Part shown: one piece after another, positions 16,773 to 22,275 of the stretch | Position numbering within the stretch: the stretch's first letter is position 1 | Layout of the letters: every line of letters begins with the position of its first letter | Made by a program: the position numbers and the translations under genes | NCBI GenBank assembly: GCA_017620345.1 | Contig: JAFZQP010000137.1 | Span: 1 to 22,275, forward strand | Length of the DNA: 22,275 nt | Source of the DNA: Lachnospiraceae bacterium | GTDB lineage: Bacteria; Bacillota_A; Clostridia; Lachnospirales; Lachnospiraceae | Direction: 5' to 3' | The notes under the pieces: generated by a model | Database searches by the model: none | Told to the model about the DNA's origin: nothing | Seen by the model: only the letters and a program-made list of their open reading frames with translations

Positions 16773-16801
16773 ATTATACCCCGAAGAATGCATAAACACA
16801 A
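16773..16801 (-). promoter_or_regulatory. Promoter of the minus-strand membrane-protein operon
   Basis: On the minus strand a perfect TATAAT (16778 down to 16773) is preceded after 17 bases by TTGTGT (16801 to 16796). Transcription should begin near 16766, giving a leader of only about 13 bases that is mostly ribosome site. Confidence 0.65.
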
Positions 16802-16816
16802 GGCATCATAAACCTC

Positions 16817-16845
16817 TTGCAAATCACGATCGAATATAGTATACT
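16817..16845 (+). promoter_or_regulatory. Promoter of the XRE regulator gene
   Basis: TTGCAA at 16817-16822, a 17-base spacer and TATACT at 16840-16845. The predicted start near 16852 leaves a leader of about 108 bases before the ATG at 16960, which is unusually long for so small a regulator gene. It is divergent from the minus-strand promoter about 20 bases away. Confidence 0.65.
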
Positions 16846-16863
16846 GCATCCCTAACCAATTCA

Positions 16864-16915
16864 GCCTTTCATTCTTTGGACCGGTGGTGCGGGAAAGGCA
16901 TACGCCTGAGAATGA
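16864..16915 (+). promoter_or_regulatory. Interleaved pairings in the XRE gene leader
   Basis: GCCTTTC (16864-16870) is complementary to GAAAGGC (16893-16899), and TCATTCT (16869-16875) to AGAATGA (16909-16915). Both are 7-bp perfect matches in the order a-b-a'-b', with the first two sharing two bases, so they must form either a tight pseudoknot or two alternative folds. Downstream, GTTAA/TTAAC and repeated TTAACCTTT words lead to the AAGGAGG site. This might be a regulatory leader; no known riboswitch class is recognised. Confidence 0.4.
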
Positions 16916-16959
16916 CATGTAACTGTTAACCTTTTTAACCTTTACAAGGAGGCACGAAT

Positions 16960-17232
16960 ATGGAAACAAGCTATATGGGAATCAATCAGGTAGCAACAGG
17001 AGCAAGGATCAGAGCCATCCGCCAGGAGAAAGGGCTCAGGGTCACAGACATAAGTTCCTACATGGGGTTCGAATCTCCGCAGGCTGTCTACAAATGGCAG
17101 CGGGGGGACAGTCTTCCGGATCTCGGCAACATGATAAGACTCATGGAGCTGTTCAAAATCACTGATATACGTGAAATAGTAGTAACTACGGGAGGCGCCG
17201 ATGAGGCGCTTCCTTTTGATTTGGCATCATAA
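16960..17232 (+). CDS. XRE-family helix-turn-helix regulator
   Basis: A 90-aa single-domain DNA-binding protein. Residues 12-70 form a Cro/CI-type helix-turn-helix (GARIRAIRQEKGLRVTDISS, then SPQAVYKWQRGDSLPDLGNM), a pattern very common in small Lachnospiraceae regulators. It has no ligand or protease domain. AAGGAGG ten bases before the ATG fixes the start. The last codons overlap a terminator-like hairpin (17191-17213). The target is unknown; the divergent membrane-protein operon is the nearest candidate. Confidence 0.88.
   Translation: METSYMGINQVATGARIRAIRQEKGLRVTDISSYMGFESPQAVYKWQRGDSLPDLGNMIRLMELFKITDIREIVVTTGGADEALPFDLAS
17191..17213 (+). terminator. Terminator-like hairpin overlapping the end of the XRE gene
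   Basis: GGAGGCGC (17191-17198) pairs with GCGCTTCC (17206-17213), an 8-bp stem with one G-T pair, followed by TTTTGATTTGG. It lies inside the coding sequence just before the stop codon. The T-run is modest, so termination may be partial. Confidence 0.45.
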
Positions 17233-17267
17233 ACTACAGGTTTATTCCAAACAGGACTTTATCAATG

Positions 17268-17273
17268 TATAAT
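17268..17273 (+). promoter_or_regulatory. -10 box of the HAD-like gene
   Basis: A perfect TATAAT lies 23 bases before the ATG at 17297; TTCCAA at 17245-17250 is a poor -35 at 17-base spacing. The resulting leader would be about 17 bases. Confidence 0.45.
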
Positions 17274-17296
17274 TGTGTAAACGGGGGCATGAAAAA

Positions 17297-17740
17297 ATGT
17301 ATATATTTCTTGACGTTGATGGAGTTCTTAATACCGAGGCAGATTGGGCAAGGAAAGTCTATTCTTTAAATCAAGGATGTGTGGATACATTTTGCAGACT
17401 CATAAGAAGCATTCCGGATCCCAAGCTTGTTCTATCATCGACTTGGAGGAACGGGATAGCAAGAGATGGATCTACGTCGGTTCACATTGATGATCTGCTA
17501 GGCGCCCTGGCACCATCAGGAATAAAGGAACTGGATAGGACTGCAATCTCGCCGGATGGAAGCAGATCCAAAGAAATAGATTATTATCTGAGGCGTCATC
17601 CGCAGGACAGCTATATCATCCTTGACGATGATCCCTCTCTTTTTAAAGATGGGGAACAAACATCCCACCTGTATCTGACATCTTCCAAAACAGGGTTGAC
17701 AGAAAACGATGTGATCAGGATCATCAAGCGGTGCTTATAG
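17297..17740 (+). CDS. Small HAD-superfamily hydrolase-like protein
   Basis: A 147-aa minimal HAD-fold protein. Motif I is FLDVDGVLNT with the two catalytic aspartates at residues 6 and 8. Motif II is LVLSSTWR, with the following region lacking a large cap. Motif IV is YIILDDDPS. The STWR form and the short length match the HAD domain also found in multidomain Swiss-army-knife RNA repair proteins, here as a free-standing gene; a nucleotide or RNA-end phosphatase role is inference. ATG at 17297 is preceded by GGGGG nine bases upstream. A TTG start at 17273 would add eight residues, but that codon lies at the -10 box, so it would be upstream of the predicted transcript. Confidence 0.8.
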   Translation: MYIFLDVDGVLNTEADWARKVYSLNQGCVDTFCRLIRSIPDPKLVLSSTWRNGIARDGSTSVHIDDLLGALAPSGIKELDRTAISPDGSRSKEIDYYLRRHPQDSYIILDDDPSLFKDGEQTSHLYLTSSKTGLTENDVIRIIKRCL

Positions 17741-17742
17741 TG

Positions 17743-17785
17743 ATGCGACCGGATTTACCGCTTCTTTTCGCATATCGGCTTTTTT
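17743..17785 (+). terminator. Possible terminator after the HAD-like gene
   Basis: ATGCGA (17743-17748) pairs with TCGCAT (17768-17773), with a short CGG/CCG inner pairing, and a six-T run occurs at 17780-17785. The gap between stem and T-run makes this weak. Confidence 0.3.
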
Positions 17786-17830
17786 CATCCGTCGGAACAG
17801 GTATTATTAAACTGCAAGGAGGAGAATAGA

Positions 17831-18226
17831 ATGATATTGGATACGATAAAAAAAGATAAGGCACAGGAGTTTACCGAGAGCTTGGAATCAATGTTTGAAA
17901 GTGAGGAACTAACTAATCTTACAGGCGAAGATCGTGATGAATACCTGGAGGCTGTCTCGGCCATGAAGAAAAATGCAGTAACATATGCCCAAATGCGGGA
18001 AAACTGGGAATTCATGACAAGAGAAGAGCGGATAAATAAGGATGACCTTCGAACATCTTATCATAATGAATTCATGACTTCGGTAAAACTGCTGATCCGT
18101 CTTGCAAATATGTATTCAGACAACAGGTGGTCGCAGCTACTCCGGGAGACTGAGGAGATGCCGCGTAAGGACTTCGGTGATATAGCCTGCTATATAACTT
18201 ACCTAATAGCGGTTTCGAACAGATAA
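17831..18226 (+). CDS. Unrecognised 131-aa helical protein
   Basis: I do not recognise this protein. It is acidic in the first half (ESLESMFESEELTNLTGEDRDEYLEAVSAM), appears mainly alpha-helical and has no membrane segment, signal peptide or obvious catalytic motif. AAGGAGGAG nine bases before ATG is a strong ribosome site, supporting it as a real gene. It precedes another orphan gene by 16 bases, so the two are probably co-transcribed. Confidence 0.7.
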   Translation: MILDTIKKDKAQEFTESLESMFESEELTNLTGEDRDEYLEAVSAMKKNAVTYAQMRENWEFMTREERINKDDLRTSYHNEFMTSVKLLIRLANMYSDNRWSQLLRETEEMPRKDFGDIACYITYLIAVSNR

Positions 18227-18242
18227 AACGGGGGGGACTAGC

Positions 18243-18572
18243 ATGGATAATTGCATCAGATTGCGGTGCCTGTCACCGCTTCACTATCGTTATATTTTCC
18301 TGGATACAAAAGATTATGCATCAATAAGGCTGTTTGCTGAGGTCGACATCGGCGTTTCACATGTTAAGGAAATGATGAAAAAAGGGAGCCCATACAGACT
18401 GATAATATGCAGCATACGAAAGAAGGATCATGATAAGTTCAGAGAAGCTCTCAAAAAACTTCGAAACAATGTATTACTGCTGGGATACAGAGATTATGAC
18501 AAGGTTTGTGAGGACCTAAAAGAGGCAGAACTTATTTTGCAGGGCAGGTCCAAAAGAAAAGTAGGAACTTGA
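18243..18572 (+). CDS. Unrecognised 109-aa small protein
   Basis: A small basic protein without a family I can name. Predicted alternating strands and helices (RYIFLDT, YRLIICSI, KFREALKKLRNNVLLLGY, KVCEDLKEAELIL) suggest a compact alpha/beta fold. No catalytic motif is clear. GGGGGG about six bases before the ATG is the ribosome site. It follows the 131-aa gene closely. The 3' side contains a weak 6-bp hairpin at 18594-18609. Confidence 0.68.
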   Translation: MDNCIRLRCLSPLHYRYIFLDTKDYASIRLFAEVDIGVSHVKEMMKKGSPYRLIICSIRKKDHDKFREALKKLRNNVLLLGYRDYDKVCEDLKEAELILQGRSKRKVGT

Positions 18573-18593
18573 TGAGCAAGAGATACATTTTTA

Positions 18594-18609
18594 TATACGC
18601 TGCCGTATA
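18594..18609. repeat. Small hairpin downstream of the 109-aa gene
   Basis: TATACG (18594-18599) and CGTATA (18604-18609) pair around CTGC. There is no T-run on either side that makes a convincing terminator; it is recorded as local structure. Confidence 0.3.
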
Positions 18610-18637
18610 AACAGAAGTCGCATGATTTCAGCTTTTA

Positions 18638-18646
18638 TGCTATAAT
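18638..18646 (+). promoter_or_regulatory. Extended -10 promoter of the protease pair
   Basis: TGCTATAAT is a perfect extended -10 element; the -35 region shows no good match, which extended -10 promoters tolerate. Transcription near 18653 would give a leader of about 86 bases before the preferred start at 18739. Confidence 0.6.
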
Positions 18647-18738
18647 ATCCTTGTCAAGAAGGATTTACTTTTGGGAAACAGAGGGAGCCTTTCGAGAGGG
18701 TTCTCTGAACTTTGAGTATACAAGAAAGGATGAACGAT

Positions 18739-18996
18739 ATGGTCAGACTAATCAAGGACAATAAACAGGTTGAATTAGGAAAACTGTCTAACCTTTATCC
18801 TTTGTGTAGCTATTTAGTCAAAATTGATGACATTAGTAGTACGGAAGGAACTGTCCTGGCTGTTTCTGACTCTGTGGATACAGACAATGAAATAGCTGAC
18901 ATGATGCATGAATACCTGAATAAGAACATTCTCTGTTTTATCGGTGGCGACCATGTTCATGATGGTGTTAAACATGTTATTGGAAGCCTTAGGTAA
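18739..18996 (+). CDS. Unrecognised 85-aa protein overlapping the retropepsin-like gene
   Basis: A small acidic protein I cannot assign. It reads as an alternating alpha/beta sequence with segments LCSYLVKIDD, GTVLAVSDSVDTDNEIADMM and KNILCFIGGDHVHDGV. The start is uncertain: ATG at 18739 has AAAGGA eight bases upstream and is preferred. ATG at 18730 has no room for a ribosome site, and TTG at 18712 would add nine residues. Its 3' end overlaps the protease gene, implying coupled translation and a functional link, perhaps as substrate, inhibitor or partner. Base composition is more AT-rich than the flanking core genes. Confidence 0.65.
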   Translation: MVRLIKDNKQVELGKLSNLYPLCSYLVKIDDISSTEGTVLAVSDSVDTDNEIADMMHEYLNKNILCFIGGDHVHDGVKHVIGSLR

Positions 18997-19417
18997 TGAC
19001 GGATATTGCGTTCTATGTCAATTCAAATGTAAGGATAAACTTCAGGTGTTTAAGTTCGTAGTTGATTCCGGTTCGGTCTATACATGCCTTAATGCTTCTT
19101 ATTTGGGCTCCGAAATTACAGAAGATTATTGTAAATCGCAGCAGTTTGAGACACAAGTTGCTTACGGAATACTTAAGGAAACTGACGATTTATCTGTTTT
19201 GCTTTACAAAGTCCCGGTTGAAGAGTTCCTTTTGGGAAAAGATACTAAACTGAGCAAACAGTTCGTCTATATCACGTTTGATAAGCGGTTTTCATCGTTT
19301 CTTTTGGGACGTGACATTCTCAATCAGTTGTATTATTATCACGCGAAAGAATCAAAAAAACTATGTATTTCGAATAACTATGATGAAATAACCCAAATGG
19401 TAAAAGATTACAAATAA
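18974..19417 (+). CDS. Retropepsin-like aspartic protease family protein
   Basis: A 147-aa protein (from the ATG at 18974) resembling the clan AA single-domain, retroviral-type aspartic proteases. A beta-hairpin (YCVLCQFKCKDKLQVFKF) leads into FVVDSGSVYTCL with the catalytic D-S-G (Asp codon at 19064), and a second half contains FVYITF and FSSFLLGRDIL, the hydrophobic-hydrophobic-G plus D/N-hL pattern of the fold. Such proteins act as homodimers, each giving one Asp. The start is not settled: ATGs at 18953, 18959 and 18962 and a GTG at 18944 are also in frame, and none has a clear ribosome site, as expected for coupled translation. No signal peptide is evident. A terminator follows at 19434. 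Confidence 0.75.
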   Translation: MLLEALGNDGYCVLCQFKCKDKLQVFKFVVDSGSVYTCLNASYLGSEITEDYCKSQQFETQVAYGILKETDDLSVLLYKVPVEEFLLGKDTKLSKQFVYITFDKRFSSFLLGRDILNQLYYYHAKESKKLCISNNYDEITQMVKDYK

Positions 19418-19433
19418 TTATCAGTGATCTACA

Positions 19434-19482
19434 AAAGCTCGCAACTTCGGTTGGGAGCTTTGACTGTTTAAACAGCATTTTT
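19434..19482 (+). terminator. Tandem terminator hairpins after the protease gene
   Basis: AAAGCTC-CAAC pairs with GTTG-GAGCTTT (19434-19445 with 19450-19461, one G-G mismatch) around a TTCG loop. It is followed by the 12-bp perfect palindrome CTGTTTAAACAG (19464-19475) and a five-T run. Together they separate the accessory genes from metF. Confidence 0.75.
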
Positions 19483-19492
19483 ATTCTGTTTA

Positions 19493-19521
19493 TTGTCGCT
19501 TTTCGCGTAATGAGATATAAT
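19493..19521 (+). promoter_or_regulatory. metF promoter placed for a leaderless transcript
   Basis: TTGTCG at 19493-19498, a 17-base spacer and a perfect TATAAT at 19516-19521. Only eight bases separate the -10 box from the metF ATG at 19530, so transcription should start at or within a couple of bases of the start codon. There is no purine-rich ribosome site in the gap. Confidence 0.65.
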
Positions 19522-19529
19522 ATGACATT

Positions 19530-20405
19530 ATGAAGATTACGGAATTATTGGGGTCGGATAAGAACCGGATGTCATTTGAGGTCTTTCCGCCCAAGACAAG
19601 CGACAAATTTGATACTGTTCAGGCTGCGGCAAACGCCATTGCGGCGCTTGGTCCATCGTTCATGTCGGTTACATACGGCGCAGGAGGAGGAACGAGCAAA
19701 TATACCCTTGATATCGCAAGGAGTATCGAGAAGGATCACGGCGTGCCCTGTCTTGCACATTTAACGTGCGTTAATTCCACGAAGGAGACAGTTCGCGAAC
19801 GTATACGCGATATGAAGGAAGCCGGCATAGAGAATGTCATGGCGCTTCGCGGTGACCTTACTCCCGAGATGGAAGGTAAGGACCGGAGCGAGTGGGACTA
19901 TCATCATGCGATAGAGCTCATCCGTGATATAAAGGAGCAGGGCGATTTCTGTATAGGAGCCGCATGCTATCCCGAGGTTCATCCTGAGAGCAGCAATCAG
20001 AAGGAAGACATAGCACATCTTAAGGAAAAGGTTGATGCAGGCGCATCGTTTTTAACCACCCAGATGTTCTTCGACAATAATCTTTTCTATAATTTCCTGT
20101 ACAAGATAAGAGAGGCAGGGATAACTTGTCCTGTTATTCCCGGTATCATGCCTATCACAAATGCGAATCAGGTTGACCGCGCGATCAAGCTGTCGGGGTC
20201 TTTCATGCCCCAGCGTTTCAAGAGCCTTGTCGATGCGTTCGGTCATGAACCGAAGGCGATGTGCCAGGCAGGTATCGCATATGCGACGGATCAGGTGATC
20301 GATCTGTATGCGAACGGTATCAGGAACATCCATATCTATTCGATGAACAAGCCTGATGTTGCACGTGCCATTCTTGATAATCTCTCGGAAATACTGTCAA
20401 GATGA
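19530..20405 (+). CDS. metF: 5,10-methylenetetrahydrofolate reductase
   Basis: MetF reduces 5,10-methylene-THF to 5-methyl-THF with an FAD cofactor, supplying the methyl donor for methionine synthase. The 291-aa protein has the family N-terminus (MSFEVFPPKT with the catalytic Glu of the FEVFPP motif), SVTYGAGG, HLTCVN, ALRGD, GAACYPEVHPES and TTQMFFDN motifs, all in the usual order for the TIM-barrel flavoprotein. Length is normal. The start at 19530 gives the usual MKITELL opening but lacks a ribosome site; an internal ATG at 19569 would remove it. The stop overlaps the next start by four bases (ATGA), forming one operon with metH. Confidence 0.96.
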   Translation: MKITELLGSDKNRMSFEVFPPKTSDKFDTVQAAANAIAALGPSFMSVTYGAGGGTSKYTLDIARSIEKDHGVPCLAHLTCVNSTKETVRERIRDMKEAGIENVMALRGDLTPEMEGKDRSEWDYHHAIELIRDIKEQGDFCIGAACYPEVHPESSNQKEDIAHLKEKVDAGASFLTTQMFFDNNLFYNFLYKIREAGITCPVIPGIMPITNANQVDRAIKLSGSFMPQRFKSLVDAFGHEPKAMCQAGIAYATDQVIDLYANGIRNIHIYSMNKPDVARAILDNLSEILSR

Positions 20406-21001
20406 GTGCTCAGGGGATAAAATCATTTGACAGGCCGGATTACAACAGGCGGGAGATACTTCGGTATGCACAGTGTAACGGCTGTGATGATCAGGCGATG
20501 AAGAACATCATGGAGGACTGCCTTGAAGAATGTGAAACCTATGCCTCCTTTTCATACAGGATCTCATACTGTGAACTTCCGATCCTGTCGCTTGATACAG
20601 GGACCGGAGATATAGACATGGAGCACCTTCGGGTAACGAGCAGATCGCTTGCAAAAAACCTTGAAGGATGCACGGAGGCAGTTGTATTTGCGGCAACGAT
20701 CGGCCCCGGTATAGACAGGCTGATAAAGAAATATTCAAAACTTGATCCGGTGAGGGCATTGTTCATGCAGGCGATCGGCGCGGAGAGAGTAGAGACGACA
20801 TGCAATCTGTTCTGCACGACCTACCCGCAGGAACTTCGCCCAAGGTTTTCTCCGGGATTCGGAGACCTGGAGCTTACGATACAGCCGGAGATCCTTGCCG
20901 TGACCAACGCAAGGAAGAACCTCGCGATAACACTTGACAGCGGTTGCCTTATGTCGCCGAGTAAATCGGTAACAGCTTTCGCAGGTATATGCAGCATATG
21001 A
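20402..21001 (+). CDS. Free-standing methionine synthase activation-domain protein
   Basis: A 199-aa protein equivalent to the C-terminal reactivation domain of cobalamin-dependent MetH. This domain binds S-adenosylmethionine and, with a reductant, remethylates oxidised cobalamin to rescue the enzyme. The diagnostic segment RPRFSPGFGDLEL and the closing LDSGCLMSPSKSVTAFAG are clear; the central VVFAATIGPGIDRLI is also typical. In E. coli this domain is fused to MetH; here it is a separate gene, as in many Clostridia. ATGA overlaps on both sides show tight coupling to metF and metH. Confidence 0.9.
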   Translation: MSAQGIKSFDRPDYNRREILRYAQCNGCDDQAMKNIMEDCLEECETYASFSYRISYCELPILSLDTGTGDIDMEHLRVTSRSLAKNLEGCTEAVVFAATIGPGIDRLIKKYSKLDPVRALFMQAIGAERVETTCNLFCTTYPQELRPRFSPGFGDLELTIQPEILAVTNARKNLAITLDSGCLMSPSKSVTAFAGICSI

Positions 21002-22275
21002 ACTTCAGAGATTTCTTACGCGACAATTTTGTGATACTCGACGGTGGCATGGGCTCGCTCCTGCAGCAGCGGGGCCTTAAGCCCGGGCAGAAGCCCGAGA
21101 CCTTCAACCTGCTCCACCCCGAGATAGTCATCGACATACAGAAGGCGTATTTTGACGCAGGCTCGAACGTGGTGAACGCCAACAGCTTCGGAGCCAATCC
21201 TTTCAATTATCCAGATGAGGATGAGATGAGAGCGGTCATAGAGGCTTCGGTAAAGTGCGCAAGGGAAGCTGCAAGGCTGTCGGATGAAGGGTCGGAAGAC
21301 AGCAGAAGGAGACCTAAGTTCGTCTCACTTGACATGGGTTCTACGGGACAGCTCCTGAAGCCTTACGGACAGCTTGATTTTGAAGATGCGGTAGAAGCAT
21401 TTGCAAAGATAATTAGGATCGGCGCACCTCTTGTCGATCTTGTTTCGATAGAGACGATGAACGACTGCCTCGAGACGAAGGCAGCTCTTCTTGCGGTAAA
21501 AGAGAACTGCGATCTTCCGGTCATCGTCACCGATGCTTTTGATGCAACCGGAAGACTAATGACGGGAGCAAGCCCTGCGGCAATGACAGCGATGCTCGAA
21601 GGAATGGGAGCGGATGCCCTCGGAACAAACTGCTCGGTAGGACCTAAGCAGCTTCGCGGCGTTATGGAAGAGTTTCTTTCAAATGCATCTGTACCGGTCG
21701 TGTTCAAGCCCAATGCGGGCCTTCCGAGGGTAGAGAACGGCGAGACTGTTTTTGATGTAACGGTCGATGAGTTCGCCGAAGAAGTAATTATGCAGATGAA
21801 GGCGGGAGTAAGAGTCGTCGGAGGATGCTGTGGAACGACGCCCGAGTATATCCGTAAGGTCACGGAACTTGTAAGAAAAGAAAAGCTTGAGCCCGTGCCT
21901 TTGTCGGACAAGGGACTGTCGGTCGTAAGCTCATATACGCATGTTGTGTATTTTGACAAGGATCCGATACTGATCGGCGAGCGCATCAACCCGACGGGCA
22001 AGAAGAAGCTGAAACAGGCGCTCATAGAGCATGACATGGACCACATATTAAATGAGGGACTTCGCCAGGCGGATGAGAAGGTTCATATACTTGATGTCAA
22101 CGTAGGCATACCCGATATCGATGAACCGGTTCTTTTGACCGAAACGGTAAGAGAACTTCAGGCGGTAACAGACCTGCCGCTCCAGATAGATACATCGGAC
22201 CCCGTTGCGATGGCAAGTGCGATGAGGGCATACAACGGAAAGGCAATGATCAACTCCGTCAACGGCAAGCAGGAA
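20998..22275 (+). CDS. metH: Methionine synthase, cobalamin-dependent (5' part)
   Basis: The first 426 codons of metH; the reading frame runs open off the window end. MetH moves a methyl group from 5-methyl-THF through cobalamin to homocysteine. Residues 1-300 are the homocysteine-binding barrel: ILDGGMGSLLQ at the start, the first zinc cysteine in GTNCSVG and the Cys pair in GGCCGTTP. The pterin (methyl-THF) domain begins with LIGERINPTGKK and continues with LDVNVG and LQIDTSD. The cobalamin-binding part lies beyond the window. The activation domain is encoded upstream as a separate protein, so the full enzyme is expected to be shorter than E. coli MetH. The start overlaps the upstream stop by four bases. 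Confidence 0.95.
   Translation, partial: MNFRDFLRDNFVILDGGMGSLLQQRGLKPGQKPETFNLLHPEIVIDIQKAYFDAGSNVVNANSFGANPFNYPDEDEMRAVIEASVKCAREAARLSDEGSEDSRRRPKFVSLDMGSTGQLLKPYGQLDFEDAVEAFAKIIRIGAPLVDLVSIETMNDCLETKAALLAVKENCDLPVIVTDAFDATGRLMTGASPAAMTAMLEGMGADALGTNCSVGPKQLRGVMEEFLSNASVPVVFKPNAGLPRVENGETVFDVTVDEFAEEVIMQMKAGVRVVGGCCGTTPEYIRKVTELVRKEKLEPVPLSDKGLSVVSSYTHVVYFDKDPILIGERINPTGKKKLKQALIEHDMDHILNEGLRQADEKVHILDVNVGIPDIDEPVLLTETVRELQAVTDLPLQIDTSDPVAMASAMRAYNGKAMINSVNGKQE

Noticed and set aside
19418..19529. SAM-responsive riboswitch before metF
   Set aside because: The gap is filled by terminator hairpins and a promoter only eight bases before the ATG; the S-box core motifs are absent.
21363..22046. 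Antisense open frame of 227 codons within metH
   Set aside because: Serine/threonine-rich product without motifs, opposite an unmistakable MetH frame.

Overview
The window looks like a chromosomal segment from a Clostridia-class Firmicute, most probably a member of the Lachnospiraceae. I infer this from the conserved order rpmE – DUF1385 – prmC – prfA, strong AGGAGG-type ribosome sites, sigma-A promoters, many overlapping stop/start codons, and a small XRE regulator of a style common in that family. No rRNA, tRNA, CRISPR array, transposase or phage structural gene was found. I could not run any search, so names rest on motifs read by eye.

Layout. (1) 1-3494: a translation block of ribosomal protein L31, a DUF1385 membrane protein, release-factor methyltransferase PrmC and its substrate release factor 1. 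Two intergenic gaps in this block hold strong RNA-hairpin elements (294-442 and 2258-2393). (2) 3505-11164: a same-strand run of overlapping genes behind prfA. It encodes a heterodimeric ABC exporter (one degenerate and one canonical nucleotide-binding domain), a voltage-gated-type K+ channel with C-terminal RCK-like regions, and a 922-aa 7TM hybrid histidine kinase with receiver and Hpt domains. It ends at a strong terminator. (3) 11249-12299: a consensus promoter, an exact 13-bp-period array of seven direct repeats in the leader, a TetR-family regulator and a small two-TM protein. (4) 12401-16753, minus strand: three overlapping genes, namely two large polytopic GT-C/DUF6020-like membrane proteins and a Sel1/TPR-like protein. 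(5) 16817-19475: an accessory stretch with an XRE regulator (long structured leader), a small HAD-type hydrolase, two unrecognised small proteins, and an AT-rich pair consisting of an unrecognised ~85-aa protein and a retropepsin-like aspartic protease. (6) 19493 to the window end: a methionine/one-carbon operon of metF, a free-standing MetH reactivation-domain protein and the 5' part of metH, joined by ATGA overlaps. The metF promoter lies so close to the start codon that the mRNA should be nearly leaderless.

How the parts may work together. PrmC methylates the GGQ glutamine of RF1, so those neighbours form one functional unit. The two ABC half-transporters complement each other in the manner of TM287/288-type exporters. 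The channel and the hybrid kinase share a stop/start and are probably co-translated, suggesting one envelope-sensing unit. MetF supplies methyl-THF to MetH, and the separate activation protein would repair oxidised cobalamin. The best candidates for undescribed biology are the 13-bp repeat array before the TetR gene, the retropepsin and its overlapping partner, the long prmC-prfA hairpin, and a hybrid kinase with a Tyr in place of the key N-box Asn.
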